Source: CAYQQU01 sp964419545
Lineage (GTDB): Bacteria; Bacteroidota; Bacteroidia; Chitinophagales; Saprospiraceae
Reading direction: 5' to 3'
NCBI GenBank assembly: GCA_964419545.1
Contig: CAYQQU010000031.1
Span: 1-64,000 of the forward strand
Length of the DNA stretch: 64,000 nucleotides
Positions within the stretch are counted from its first letter, which is position 1; each line of letters opens with the position of its first letter. Below, in pieces: positions 8,989 through 18,188 of the stretch. The notes below the pieces were generated by a model that saw only the letters and a program-made list of their open reading frames with translations, did not search any database and was not told the origin of the DNA. The position numbers and the translations under genes are program-made.

Positions 8989-11067
8989 ATGCATATTCAG
9001 CGATGGTTTTTACTACTTGCGGTATTCTTTTTCTGCCGTATTGCCTGGGCGAACGGCGGTCTCTGGCTGCCTTTTTTACTGGCGCAGTACAACGAAGCCG
9101 AGATGCAGGCCTTAGGCCTGGAAATTCCCATCGAAGCCATCTACCGCGCCGATTCCGCGAGCTTGAAAGACGCCGTAGCGCGCGTCGCCGGCAGGGGCGC
9201 CGGCGCAGTCGTCTCCCGTCAGGGATTGCTGCTCACCCACTACGAGACTGTCGCGCCGGTGCTGCAGGGGCGCCGGGACTGGTCCTTGCCGGCGGAAAAA
9301 GGTTTTTGGGCCGCTGATTATGATCAGGAACGACCGGCGCCCGGCCTTTACGCCACCTTCATCGTACGGATCGCCGATGTTACGGAAGCCGCCCTCGCAG
9401 GAGTTAAGCCGGAGATGGTGGAAAATGAGCGGCAGGCGCGCATCCGTCGCAATCTCGACGGCCTTCGGGACACCGTTGCGCTGGCTGCGCATCAGGATCT
9501 CAAATTCCTCCCGCTCAACCGCGGCAATCAATACCTGTCGATCGTCACCGTAACCTATCGCGACCTCCGCCTGGTAGGAGCGCCGCCGCCGCAGGCGGGG
9601 ACGTCCCGCCCCGGACCTTACGGCGACTTCATGCTTTTCCGCGTCTATGCCGGCCCGGATAACCTTCCCCGCGCGTATCACCCCGACAACCGCCCCTACC
9701 GCCCGCAAAGCGCATTGGCCACGGCTGCAGGCGGCGCGGAAACCGGAGATTTTGTCATGCACATAGGTTTCCCTGACCACACCGAGTGCTACGAGCCGGC
9801 GCTTGCTTTACAATATCTGCGCGATCGTACCTTACCGTTGCGCATTGCCTTGCGAGAACGCATCCTCGCGGTAATGAACGAAACCACCTTGCAGCTGGCG
9901 GCGCCACCGGCCGCTTATGTGGCCGACAAAGAACGGCTCGCCACAGAATATCGCAACTGGAGCGGGCTACTGACCGGTTTGGCTGTCTCCGGATTGATCG
10001 CAGACAGAAAAAACGCAGAGCTGAGGCTACTGGAAAAAATCGAACGGGATACCAATCTGAAGACCCGCTTCGGCGACCTGCTGCCCACCTTGCGCCAAAA
10101 CCTGGAACGCGCCCAGCCGCTGCAGGAAGCAGCCTGGCTCAACCGCGAGCTCACCAGCCGCAGCGTTCGTTTGTTTCAGCTGATCGGTGTCCTGGACCAG
10201 TACCGGATGGTGTACGAGCGGGTCGGGAAAGCCGGTTTTGCAGGGCGCAGGCCCAGGCTGGTGCAATACCTGGAAGACTTCTTCCGGAGCTATCAGCCGG
10301 GAGCCGATCGTCGTTTGCTGGCTTCCCTGGCCGAACCCTACTTCAACCGGATGCGGCCGGATTACTTATCCCGGGGCGCCCTGGAAGGGTTGATGCAGGC
10401 AGGCAAGGACTACGGCGCTTTTGCGGATTTGGTCTTCGAAAAGTCGGTGCTGGACGACGGGGAAGACCTGCCGGCCCGGTTCCGTGCCGGCGACCTCGAC
10501 CGGGCGTTCGACCTGCTTATCAACGATTACGCTTACCGCTTGTGGAAAGCTATCCGCGAAGACAACCGGCAGCGCGTGGAAGGGCCGCTGAGGGACCTGG
10601 AGAGCCGGATGGCGGTCGCCCGGCGCCGTTACCAGGCCGCCTGGCGGTATGCTTTTCCCGAAGAATATTTTTTCCCGGACGCCGCCGGGGACATGCGATT
10701 GACCTACGGAACGATCGCCGGCCCGGGAAACCCCGAGGATCCCGAAGAAGCGGGCAGCTCGGTAATCGAACTTCAGGACCTGAGCAACCGCCCGGCAGAA
10801 CTCCTCGATCTGTATCCGGATATTCCGCTCGCCGCCTACGCCGACCTACACCCCGCCGCCGGGCAGGAGGGCAGTCCGGTGTTGAACGGCCGCGGCCGGC
10901 TGGTCGGTTTTTACTGGGGGCGCACCCCGGAGAGCGCCCTCGCCGATTACGGCTACGACCCGACGATCTGTCGGAGCATATTCGTGGACATCCGCTACGT
11001 CCTCTTTATCCTGAAAAGGGAACCGGGCGCCGCGCGGGTGCTCGCGGAATGGGAATTTGCCCGTTAA
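8989..11067 (+). CDS. S46 dipeptidyl-peptidase homologue lacking the catalytic His and Ser
   Basis: Relative of DPP7/DPP11 (family S46), periplasmic dipeptidyl peptidases. Length (692 residues) and global layout are normal: signal peptide, GGLWLPFLL start, SLKDAV, the GFW...PGLYATFIVRIADVT block, VYAGPDNLP...DNRPYRP, and the C-terminal RSIFVDIRYVLFIL. Two catalytic signatures are changed. Where the family has LTNHHC this protein has LTHYET, so the catalytic His is Glu86 and the disulfide Cys is Thr. Where the family has GNSGSPV it has GQEGSPV, so the nucleophile is Glu627. The reading frame is intact, so it looks like a conserved pseudo-enzyme rather than a decaying gene. The frame opens at a TTG (8968); ATG 8989 is preferred. 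Confidence 0.88.
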   Translation: MHIQRWFLLLAVFFFCRIAWANGGLWLPFLLAQYNEAEMQALGLEIPIEAIYRADSASLKDAVARVAGRGAGAVVSRQGLLLTHYETVAPVLQGRRDWSLPAEKGFWAADYDQERPAPGLYATFIVRIADVTEAALAGVKPEMVENERQARIRRNLDGLRDTVALAAHQDLKFLPLNRGNQYLSIVTVTYRDLRLVGAPPPQAGTSRPGPYGDFMLFRVYAGPDNLPRAYHPDNRPYRPQSALATAAGGAETGDFVMHIGFPDHTECYEPALALQYLRDRTLPLRIALRERILAVMNETTLQLAAPPAAYVADKERLATEYRNWSGLLTGLAVSGLIADRKNAELRLLEKIERDTNLKTRFGDLLPTLRQNLERAQPLQEAAWLNRELTSRSVRLFQLIGVLDQYRMVYERVGKAGFAGRRPRLVQYLEDFFRSYQPGADRRLLASLAEPYFNRMRPDYLSRGALEGLMQAGKDYGAFADLVFEKSVLDDGEDLPARFRAGDLDRAFDLLINDYAYRLWKAIREDNRQRVEGPLRDLESRMAVARRRYQAAWRYAFPEEYFFPDAAGDMRLTYGTIAGPGNPEDPEEAGSSVIELQDLSNRPAELLDLYPDIPLAAYADLHPAAGQEGSPVLNGRGRLVGFYWGRTPESALADYGYDPTICRSIFVDIRYVLFILKREPGAARVLAEWEFAR

Positions 11068-11093
11068 CCCAAGCTAACCTGCCGGCCCACAAA

Positions 11094-11128
11094 AAAAGCC
11101 CTCCCGCCGGAGCGGGAAGGCTTTTTAT
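11094..11128. terminator. Bidirectional terminator between the S46 homologue and dnaK
   Basis: Inverted repeat AAAAAGCCctcccgc / gcgggaaGGCTTTTT with a 4-base loop, with an A-run on the left and a T-run on the right. It lies between two convergent genes and can end transcription from both. Confidence 0.85.
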
Positions 11129-11163
11129 TTCATCGAAAACCGGCTGCCGGTTCTCGGTCATTA

Positions 11164-13089
11164 CTACTTCTTGTTGTCGTCGATTTCTTCGTACTCGACG
11201 TCGGTAACGTCATCGGCGCCGCCCTGGCCGTCGCCGCCCTCTCCGGTCTGACCGGAGGTAGTAGACTGGCCGGCGCCTTCAGCTTGCTGCGAGGCCTGGT
11301 ACATTTCCTGGCTGGCGGCCTGCCATGCGGTATTGAGCTTCTGCGTACCGCTTTCTACCCGGTCGAGGTCCTGCGCCTGGTGCGCTGCTTTGAGCTCTTT
11401 CAGGGCGTCTTCGATCGCCGTTTTCTTTTCGGCCGGCAGCTTGTCGCCGTATTCCTGCAGCTGCTTTTCCGTCTGGAAGATCAGCGTGTCGGCAGTGTTC
11501 AGTTTGTCGACTTTTTCGCGCGCCTGGCGGTCCGTTTCGGCATTGGCTTCCGCTTCGGCCTTCATCCGTTCGATTTCTTCTTTGGAAAGCCCCGTGGAAG
11601 CTTCGATGCGGATGGATTGCTCTTTTCCGGTGCCTTTATCTTTTGCCGATACGCTCAGGATGCCGTTGGCGTCGATGTCGAAAGTGACTTCGATCTGGGG
11701 TACGCCGCGCGGCGCCGGCGGAATACCGTCGAGGATAAACCGGCCGATCGGCCGGTTGTCGCGCGCCATGGGGCGTTCGCCCTGGAAGACGTGAATTTCC
11801 ACCGAGGGCTGGTTGTCGGTAGCCGTCGAGTAGATCTTCGACTTTTTGGTCGGAATGGTCGAGTTCGATTCGATGACCACGTCGTAGACCCCGCCCATGG
11901 TTTCGATACCCAGTGAAAGCGGTGTGACGTCGAGCAGGAGTACGTCCTGAACGTCACCGCTGAGCACGCCACCCTGAATGGCCGCGCCGATGGCGACGAC
12001 TTCGTCGGGGTTGACGCCTTTGTTCGGTTTTTTACCGAAAAATTCTTCTACAGCCTGCTGGATTCGCGGGATGCGGGTGGAGCCGCCGACCAGGATGACC
12101 TCGTCGATTTCACTTTTCGACATACCGGCGTCATCCAGTGCTTTGCGGCAGGGTTCGAGGGTGCGATTCACGAGATCGTCAACCAGTTGTTCGAACTTGG
12201 AGCGCGAAATTTTCAGCACGAGGTGCTTGGGTACGCCGTCGACGGCCGTAATATAGGGCAGGTTTACTTCGGTTTCCGAAGAAGCCGACAATTCGATCTT
12301 AGCTTTTTCCGCAGCGTCTTTCAGCCGTTGCAACGCCATCGGATCTTTGCGCAGGTCGATATTTTCCTGGCTCTTGAAAGCCTCGGCGAGGTGGTTGATG
12401 AGCACCCGGTCGAAGTCGTCGCCCCCCAGGTGGGTGTCCCCGTTGGTGGATTTGACTTCGAAGACGCCGTCGCCCAGTTCGAGAATAGAGATGTCGAACG
12501 TACCGCCGCCCAGGTCGTACACGGCGATGGTGACGTCGCGATTGCGCTTATCCAGGCCGTAGGCGAGCGCGGCGGCCGTCGGTTCGTTGATGATCCGGCA
12601 GATCTTCAGCCCGGCGATCTCTCCGGCTTCTTTGGTGGCCTGGCGCTGGGAGTCGTTGAAGTAAGCCGGCACCGTAACGACGGCTTCGGTGACTTCGGAG
12701 CCCAGAAAGTCTTCCGCTACCTTCTTCATTTTCTGAAGCACCATAGCGGAAATTTCCTGCGGGGTGTAGTTGCGATCGTCGACGACGACTTTGAGCGTGT
12801 CGTTATCGCTTTTTACCACTTTATAGGAAACGTGTTCGATCTCCGAGCTGATTTCGCCATACCGTTGTCCCATGAAGCGTTTGATCGATGAGATCGTCCG
12901 CCCCGGGTTGGTGATGGCCTGGCGCTTGGCCGGATCGCCGATTTTTCTTTCGCCATTATCCATGAACGCAACGACCGAAGGGGTCGTCCTGCGGCCTTCA
13001 TCGTTAGGAATAACTACCGGCTCATTTCCCTCCATTACTGCTACACAAGAGTTCGTAGTACCTAAGTCTATCCCGATAATTTTACCCAT
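11164..13089 (-). CDS. dnaK: Molecular chaperone DnaK (Hsp70)
   Basis: 641-residue Hsp70 with ATPase domain signatures GIDLGTTNSCVAV at the N-terminus, VYDLGGGTFDISIL, and VGGSTRIPRIQQ. The substrate-binding domain begins after the linker (VLLLDVTPLSLGIETMGG), followed by an alpha-helical lid and a low-complexity Gly/Gln tail that ends EEIDDNKK, near the common family ending. It folds and refolds cytoplasmic proteins with DnaJ and GrpE, neither of which is next to it here. Single-gene unit closed by the terminator at 11094-11128. Confidence 0.98.
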   Translation of the reverse strand: MGKIIGIDLGTTNSCVAVMEGNEPVVIPNDEGRRTTPSVVAFMDNGERKIGDPAKRQAITNPGRTISSIKRFMGQRYGEISSEIEHVSYKVVKSDNDTLKVVVDDRNYTPQEISAMVLQKMKKVAEDFLGSEVTEAVVTVPAYFNDSQRQATKEAGEIAGLKICRIINEPTAAALAYGLDKRNRDVTIAVYDLGGGTFDISILELGDGVFEVKSTNGDTHLGGDDFDRVLINHLAEAFKSQENIDLRKDPMALQRLKDAAEKAKIELSASSETEVNLPYITAVDGVPKHLVLKISRSKFEQLVDDLVNRTLEPCRKALDDAGMSKSEIDEVILVGGSTRIPRIQQAVEEFFGKKPNKGVNPDEVVAIGAAIQGGVLSGDVQDVLLLDVTPLSLGIETMGGVYDVVIESNSTIPTKKSKIYSTATDNQPSVEIHVFQGERPMARDNRPIGRFILDGIPPAPRGVPQIEVTFDIDANGILSVSAKDKGTGKEQSIRIEASTGLSKEEIERMKAEAEANAETDRQAREKVDKLNTADTLIFQTEKQLQEYGDKLPAEKKTAIEDALKELKAAHQAQDLDRVESGTQKLNTAWQAASQEMYQASQQAEGAGQSTTSGQTGEGGDGQGGADDVTDVEYEEIDDNKK

Positions 13090-13312
13090 GTTATCTAGTT
13101 TGGTTTAAAATCAATTTTTCAATCTTCTCTATTGCAAGGGATGTGCCAAGCCGTTTTGGGCTGACAATCTGTGCAAAAAGGGGCCCGGAGCTGTCAGATC
13201 AGCGAATAACTGACAACGGGCGGCGTTGGCGAGGTGACAAAAAGGCAGGAATGGATCGCCGGGGCCGGTGGCCGGCGGAGCCGAAAAGGGGAGTGGAACC
13301 GGCCGAGTTGGT

Positions 13313-14332
13313 TTACGGCCGGCGAAAATTCAGGTCTTCGGTGTAAATGCCGCCGATCAGGGAGTCGAGCGCCATGGAAGTGAGCTCGATGCCGGTACGG
13401 GTGGCGATAAAGCGGGAGGTAAAAATGCCGCGGCCTTCCGACAAGTTGGTGTAGGTCGGTATGGCCTGGGAACTGGTAATACCGGTATTGGCCTGCAAAA
13501 CGCGATTGAGTTCGACCAGTTCTTGTCCTCCGGCGGCGATTTGCAGTTCGATGCTTTCGAATATGCGTTCCCGCTGGACGGATTCATCGATGGCGCTGCC
13601 GATAAAGCGGTAAAAATCCTCGCCCAGCAGATCCACGGAAAAGCGCGTCTGGTCGTCGTTGGTGCGCAGCAGCCTGCGCTGGATGGTCCACTCCAGTATT
13701 CTGGGTACTTCGCCGCCCGGCGCGGCGGGGTCGAGTTCCCGGTAACGGATAAACATGCGGATGTCGAACAGCTTGGCGCTGGGGCCTGCGTTCCAGGAGA
13801 TGCTCTGGAAAGAGTTGTACGGCCAGGTGCTGATCTGGTCGGGCGGGCTGGTGGAGCGGGGGCCGACGGCTTCGATGATCTCCGTTTGGGCCGTCACTTC
13901 GTCGAGCTCGTCCCCGCGGTTGATGATCAGCCGGACGCGGTCGCCGCCTTCCAGTTCGATATCTTCCGCTTTGATCTTGTAGAGGTAATTGGGCGACTGG
14001 GCGAAAGGCCCTTCCTCCCGCGGATAACCTTCGAGGTTGCCGTCTACTCTCTCCAGCGTGTATACCTGGCCGGTGGCGATCTTTTCGAGTTGTACGGTAA
14101 TCTGGTCTTCCGCGTAGTAGAGCGAGTCGGGCTCCTGGGCGATCGCTTCCGCATTGCCGCCGGGTTCGAGAAAAGCTTTTTCGACGCGGATGTAGTGCGC
14201 GGTGTCCTGCAGAGAAAGGAAACCGTAGACCACCGGAATGTCCTCCCAATCGGATTCGAGTTGGAAATCGGTGGAACAGGTGCTGAATAACAAGACAGCG
14301 GTGAGGGTCAGTACGGGTGCAATCAGCTTCAT
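13313..14332 (-). CDS. DUF4249-like outer-membrane lipoprotein
   Basis: A 339-residue putative lipoprotein. The signal sequence KLIAPVLTLTAVLLFSTCS ends in a lipobox with Cys at about residue 19. The body is beta-rich (VVYGFLSLQDTAHYIRVEKAF, YLYKIKAEDIELEGGDRVRLII), and the C-terminal GRGIFTSRFIATRTG resembles DUF4249 proteins, which often accompany TonB-dependent receptors. The frame can be read further upstream to 14674, but that part overlaps panB on the other strand and has no start features. ATG 14332 is preferred. Family assignment is tentative and function is unknown. It is divergent from panB. Confidence 0.6.
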   Translation of the reverse strand: MKLIAPVLTLTAVLLFSTCSTDFQLESDWEDIPVVYGFLSLQDTAHYIRVEKAFLEPGGNAEAIAQEPDSLYYAEDQITVQLEKIATGQVYTLERVDGNLEGYPREEGPFAQSPNYLYKIKAEDIELEGGDRVRLIINRGDELDEVTAQTEIIEAVGPRSTSPPDQISTWPYNSFQSISWNAGPSAKLFDIRMFIRYRELDPAAPGGEVPRILEWTIQRRLLRTNDDQTRFSVDLLGEDFYRFIGSAIDESVQRERIFESIELQIAAGGQELVELNRVLQANTGITSSQAIPTYTNLSEGRGIFTSRFIATRTGIELTSMALDSLIGGIYTEDLNFRRP

Positions 14333-14474
14333 AAACAGCTTGGTTTCAAACAGGCCAAAAGTAATTAAAAAAAACGGAACCGGCACGGAATAGATATGAC
14401 GGCCGACCGACCGCCTTTGGGTTATCAGAAAAGTTGATATCTTGGGTCTCGTTTGTAAAAAATGCCTTGCCTGT

Positions 14475-15290
14475 ATGTCGGTAAATAAAGATGTAAAAAG
14501 GATCACGACCCACGTTTTGCACTCCATGAAGGTGGAAGGAGAAAAAATTTCCATGCTTACAGGGTACGATTTTTCGATGGCGCGCATCCTGGACGAAGCC
14601 GGGGTCGACGTCATCCTGGTGGGCGATTCCGCCTCCAACGTGATGGCCGGCCACGAGACGACCCTGCCGATCACGCTCGACCAGATGATCTATCACGCCT
14701 CTTCGGTGGTGCGGGCGGTAAAAAGGGCGCTGGTGGTGGTGGATCTGCCCTTCGGTTCTTACCAGGGCAACTCGCGCATTGCGCTGGAGTCGACCATCCG
14801 GATCATGAAGGAATCGGGGGCCCATGCCGTCAAACTGGAAGGCGGCTCGGAAGTCGAAGAATCGGTCCGGCGCATCCTTTCGGCGGGGGTGCCGGTGATG
14901 GGCCACCTGGGCCTCACGCCGCAGTCCATCTATAAGTTCGGGACCTACACCGTGCGCGCCAGAGAGGAAGCGGAGGCCAAAAAATTGCTGACCGACGCCC
15001 AATTGTTGCAGGAACTGGGCTGCTTCGCCCTGGTGCTGGAAAAGATACCCGCCCGCCTGGCGCGGGAGGCCGCCACCCAACTGGACATTCCGGTGATCGG
15101 GATCGGCGCGGGGCCGGACGTAGACGGGCAGGTGCTGGTCACTCACGATATGCTTGGCGTTACCAAAGATTTTAAGCCGCGTTTCCTGCGCCGCTATCTC
15201 GATCTTTTTGACACAATAAAAGGGGCCGTCGAACAGTATATAACTGATGTGAAGTCGAAAGATTTCCCGAACGAAAAAGAACAATACTGA
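14475..15290 (+). CDS. panB: 3-methyl-2-oxobutanoate hydroxymethyltransferase
   Basis: PanB transfers a hydroxymethyl group from methylene-THF to ketoisovalerate, giving ketopantoate in the pantothenate/CoA pathway. Signatures are MLTGYDFSMARILDEAG, VDVILVGDSASNVMAGHETTLPIT with the Mg-binding Asp, LPFGSYQ, VKLEGG, PVMGHLGLTPQS and VIGIGAGPDVDGQVLV. The 271-residue length is normal. The frame is open further upstream, but ATG 14475 lies just before the conserved KRITT start. The only 13-base gap to mltG suggests they are cotranscribed. Confidence 0.96.
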   Translation: MSVNKDVKRITTHVLHSMKVEGEKISMLTGYDFSMARILDEAGVDVILVGDSASNVMAGHETTLPITLDQMIYHASSVVRAVKRALVVVDLPFGSYQGNSRIALESTIRIMKESGAHAVKLEGGSEVEESVRRILSAGVPVMGHLGLTPQSIYKFGTYTVRAREEAEAKKLLTDAQLLQELGCFALVLEKIPARLAREAATQLDIPVIGIGAGPDVDGQVLVTHDMLGVTKDFKPRFLRRYLDLFDTIKGAVEQYITDVKSKDFPNEKEQY

Positions 15291-15303
15291 GCAATTCTCC
15301 CCG

Positions 15304-16341
15304 ATGAAGAAACGTATTTTTTGGTATGCCGGCCTCATCTTGTTGTCCGTCCTCCTGGTCGCCGCCGGTTTTGTCTATTATCGGTTTATGATCAGAACGG
15401 CGGTGCCCGCCGGCCTGGAGACGTATCGCGTCACTATTCCCACCAACGCCGCTTACGAAGCAGTGGAAGCTCAGCTCGTGGAGCAGGGCATCTTGGAAGA
15501 TACGGTGGTGTTCAGGATGCTGGCCCGTCGGATGAACTACGTGCGCAATCCGATGCGGGCCGGTCGCTACGCCGTAAAACCGGGCTGGTCGATGATCAGG
15601 CTGATCCGCCACCTGCGCGGCGGCCCCCAGGAACCGGTGAAGGTAGTGCTCACCAACGAACGACTGGTAGAAGACGTAGCCGGGAAAGTGGCCCACGTGC
15701 TGGAGCCGGATTCCCTCGACTTCCTCGCGTTATTCCGGAACCGGGCTTTCCTGGACCAGATCGGGTACCGCCCGGAAACCCTGATGAGCCTGTTCATCCC
15801 AAACACCTACGAGCTGTACTGGAATACCGGCCCGGAGGATTTCGTCGAGCGCATGCAACGCGAACACGAAAAATTCTGGAACCGGCAGGACCGTACGAAA
15901 AAGGCCGCTGCTCTGGAAATGACTCCCGCCGAAGTTTACACCCTGGCTTCCATCGTCGAAAAAGAGACGCTGCGGGGCGAAGAAAAAAAGCGCATGGCCG
16001 GCGTTTACCTCAACCGGCTGGAAAAGGGGATGCTTCTGCAGGCCGATCCCACCGTCGTTTTCGCTACGCGCGATTTTTCGACCGGGCAGGTCACCTACCG
16101 GCACCTCGAGATCGATTCTCCTTATAATACCTATCGCTATCCCGGGCTGCCGCCGGGGCCGATCAGTATGGCGTCCATTTCCAGCATCGATGCCGTGCTC
16201 AATGCCGAAACACACGATTACCTGTACTTCTGCGCACGGGGCGACGGCTCGGGCCTGCACGCTTTCGCGAAAACACTGAGGGGGCACAACCAGAACAAGG
16301 CGAGCTACCAGCGCAATTTACGGCGCCGGGGCCTTCGGTAA
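15304..16341 (+). CDS. mltG: Endolytic murein transglycosylase MltG
   Basis: YceG/MltG family, 345 residues. It cleaves nascent glycan strands at the inner membrane and sets their length. One N-terminal membrane segment (ILLSVLLVAAGFVYYRF), a LysM-like region, then the catalytic domain. The catalytic Glu lies in ASIVEKET, followed by VYLNRLEKGMLLQADPTV, SPYNTYRYPGLPPGPI and YFCARGDGSGLHAFAKTL. All conserved residues are present. It follows panB by 13 bases. Confidence 0.95.
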   Translation: MKKRIFWYAGLILLSVLLVAAGFVYYRFMIRTAVPAGLETYRVTIPTNAAYEAVEAQLVEQGILEDTVVFRMLARRMNYVRNPMRAGRYAVKPGWSMIRLIRHLRGGPQEPVKVVLTNERLVEDVAGKVAHVLEPDSLDFLALFRNRAFLDQIGYRPETLMSLFIPNTYELYWNTGPEDFVERMQREHEKFWNRQDRTKKAAALEMTPAEVYTLASIVEKETLRGEEKKRMAGVYLNRLEKGMLLQADPTVVFATRDFSTGQVTYRHLEIDSPYNTYRYPGLPPGPISMASISSIDAVLNAETHDYLYFCARGDGSGLHAFAKTLRGHNQNKASYQRNLRRRGLR

Positions 16342-16362
16342 GCTCGTCACGAGGGGCAGGAA

Positions 16363-16394
16363 TTTGCGTAATAATGAGAATAAATGTATTTTTA
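16363..16394 (+). promoter_or_regulatory. Good Bacteroidota promoter in front of a gene-free region
   Basis: TTTG at 16363-16366, 20-base spacer, TATTTTTA at 16387-16394 (seven of eight residues fit the -33/-7 consensus TTTG-N19/20-TAnnTTTG; the last G is A). Predicted start of transcription is near 16401. No protein start with coding character follows before the terminator at 16757. Confidence 0.5.
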
Positions 16395-16400
16395 GCCCAC

Positions 16401-16800
16401 GCTAAGTGCAAAGTGTTTTTGCACAACCGAACAATCGACAGGCGTCCCCTCCGCCGTACGGACTACTAAGACCGGTATCTGCAAATCTTTCCGATTAGAA
16501 AAAAAAAAACGCTAGTGGCGCCCCTCCTAATGGCAGCCCTTTCCCCCGATCAGGATTAAATCGGTTTGCGTAGCCTCATTATTAATGTCCATTTTTCCTG
16601 ACGACCTAAATCTAAATCGCCCGTTCCGTTCGCTGCGATGACCCTTCTGTCGCGTGAAGGCCTACGGCGATATTGGTCGTCCGAAAATGCGCTAAATACT
16701 TCCCCGGAAACCCTTCAGGCTCCGGTGACAACTACCTTTTACCTAGCGCATAACGGCAGCTCGTCCTTCCCGCAAAGGGAAGGCGAGCTGTTTTGCTTTT
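16401..16800 (+). ncRNA. Candidate structured noncoding RNA (uncharacterised)
   Basis: About 400 bases between mltG and the convergent M20 gene, bounded by a promoter (16363-16394) and an intrinsic terminator (16757-16800). Visible structure: a 7-bp hairpin at 16406-16424, a closing stem ATGCGCTA/TAGCGCAT (16687-16694 with 16744-16751) enclosing a CCGGA/TCCGG stem (16704-16708 with 16721-16725), and an A11 run at 16499-16509. The base composition is less GC-rich than the flanking genes. No tmRNA, SRP RNA, RNase P or known riboswitch core was recognised. Open frames here are antisense shadows of the M20 gene. Function unknown. Confidence 0.45.
16757..16800 (+). terminator. Intrinsic terminator of the candidate noncoding RNA
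   Basis: A 14-bp stem with one bulged T (CAGCTCG-CCTTCCC with GGGAAGGCGAGCTG), 5-base loop GCAAA, then TTTTGCTTTT. The T-tract is only on the plus-strand side, so it fits plus-strand transcription. Its tail touches the stop codon of the M20 gene, which runs the other way. Confidence 0.7.
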
Positions 16801-18188
16801 CAGCCTTTCATATCGGCATAGTAGCGGAAAAAGTGGGGAATGGTCTCTATGCCCCGGTAGTAGTTGAACAAACCAAAGTGTTCGTTAGGGGAATGGATCG
16901 CATCGGAATCCAGCCCGAATCCCATCAATACCGTTTTGACGCCCAGGACTTCTTCGAAGAGGGCGACGATGGGAATGCTGCCTCCGCTGCGCATGGGCAG
17001 GGGGTCTTTCCCGAAAGTGGCCGCCATTGCCTGGTGGGCGGCCCGGTATTCGGGCGTATCGGTAGGCGTGACGGCCGCTTGTCCGCCGTGGTGAGGGCGA
17101 ACTTCTACGTCAACCGATGGCGGCGCGATGCGGGTGAAATGCTCGGCGAACAGGCGGGTGATCTGGTCAGGATCCTGATTGGGCACCAGGCGCATGCTGA
17201 TCTTGGCGTGGGCTTTGGAGGGCAGCACCGTTTTGGCGCCTTCGCCGGTATAGCCGCCCCAGATGCCGTTGACGTCGAGGGTGGGCCGAATGGAAGTGCG
17301 CTCGATCGTGGTATATCCTTTTTCGCCCTGTACGGCATTGATGCCGAGGTCGGCCTGGTAAGCCGCCAGGTCGAAGGGCGCGCGGCCCATCGCCGCCCGT
17401 TCTTCGTCGCTGATGGTCAGGACGTCGTCGTAAAAGCCGGGAATGGTGATATGGTGATTCTCGTCGTGTAGCAAGGCGATCATCTCGCACAGTACGTTGA
17501 TGGGGTTGGCCACGGCGCCGCCGTATACGCCGGAATGCAGGTCGCGATTGGGGCCGGTTACGGCTACCTCGACGTAACTCAGTCCGCGCAGGCCGACGGT
17601 GATGGAGGGCGTCTCGTTGGAGATCATGGAAGTATCGGAAATCAGGATGACATCGCAGGCCAGTCGCTCCCGGTTTTCCCGGCAGAAAATCGCCAGGTTG
17701 GCCGAGCCGACCTCCTCCTCGCCTTCGATCATAAACTTCACGTTACAAGGCAGTTCGCCGGCGGTTTGCATGGCCTCGAAAGCCTTGACATGCATAAAGA
17801 ACTGCCCTTTATCATCGCAGGAACCCCGGGCGTAGATCGCACCGTCAGGGTGCTGTTCGGTCTTTTTGACTACCGGCTCGAAGGGCGGCGAAGTCCACAA
17901 CTCCAGCGGGTCGGGCGGTTGCACGTCGTAGTGGCCGTACACGAGCACGGTCGGCAGGTCGGGGTCGGTGATCTTTTCCGCATAGACGATGGGATGCCCG
18001 GCGGTGGGACAAACCTCCGTGCTGTCGACGCCGGCGCTGCGCAGGCTGTCGGCGACAAATTCGGCGGCGCGGGCGACGTCTTCGCGGTGCGCCGGGTCGG
18101 CGCTGATGGAGGGAATGCGCAACAAATCGAATAATTCATCCAGGAAGCGCTTCTGATTCTCCCGGATGAAAGCTTGTACCTTTTGCAT
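16800..18188 (-). CDS. M20 family dipeptidase
   Basis: Cytosolic metallopeptidase of family M20 (CNDP/dipeptidase type), 462 residues. Metal-site motifs: VYGHYDVQPP (first His and Asp), RGSCDDKGQ (bridging Asp), EGEEEVGS (catalytic Glu pair), and late HSPNEHFGL (last His). GLRGLSYVEVAVTGPNRDLHSG is the dimerisation domain. No signal peptide. It hydrolyses dipeptides or small peptides and is commonly annotated only as dipeptidase. It has its own start; the GNAT gene lies 75 bases upstream on the same strand. Confidence 0.93.
   Translation of the reverse strand: MQKVQAFIRENQKRFLDELFDLLRIPSISADPAHREDVARAAEFVADSLRSAGVDSTEVCPTAGHPIVYAEKITDPDLPTVLVYGHYDVQPPDPLELWTSPPFEPVVKKTEQHPDGAIYARGSCDDKGQFFMHVKAFEAMQTAGELPCNVKFMIEGEEEVGSANLAIFCRENRERLACDVILISDTSMISNETPSITVGLRGLSYVEVAVTGPNRDLHSGVYGGAVANPINVLCEMIALLHDENHHITIPGFYDDVLTISDEERAAMGRAPFDLAAYQADLGINAVQGEKGYTTIERTSIRPTLDVNGIWGGYTGEGAKTVLPSKAHAKISMRLVPNQDPDQITRLFAEHFTRIAPPSVDVEVRPHHGGQAAVTPTDTPEYRAAHQAMAATFGKDPLPMRSGGSIPIVALFEEVLGVKTVLMGFGLDSDAIHSPNEHFGLFNYYRGIETIPHFFRYYADMKG

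Noticed and set aside
16401..16800. tmRNA, RNase P RNA, SRP RNA or a known riboswitch in the gene-free stretch
   Set aside because: The conserved cores (tRNA-like T-loop, GAGGAAAGUCC, the SRP GNAR tetraloop region, and the common riboswitch cores I know) were looked for on both strands and are absent.
16757..16800. Terminator of the M20 dipeptidase gene
   Set aside because: The T-tract lies on the plus-strand side only. On the minus strand no U-run follows the hairpin, so it serves transcription in the plus direction.
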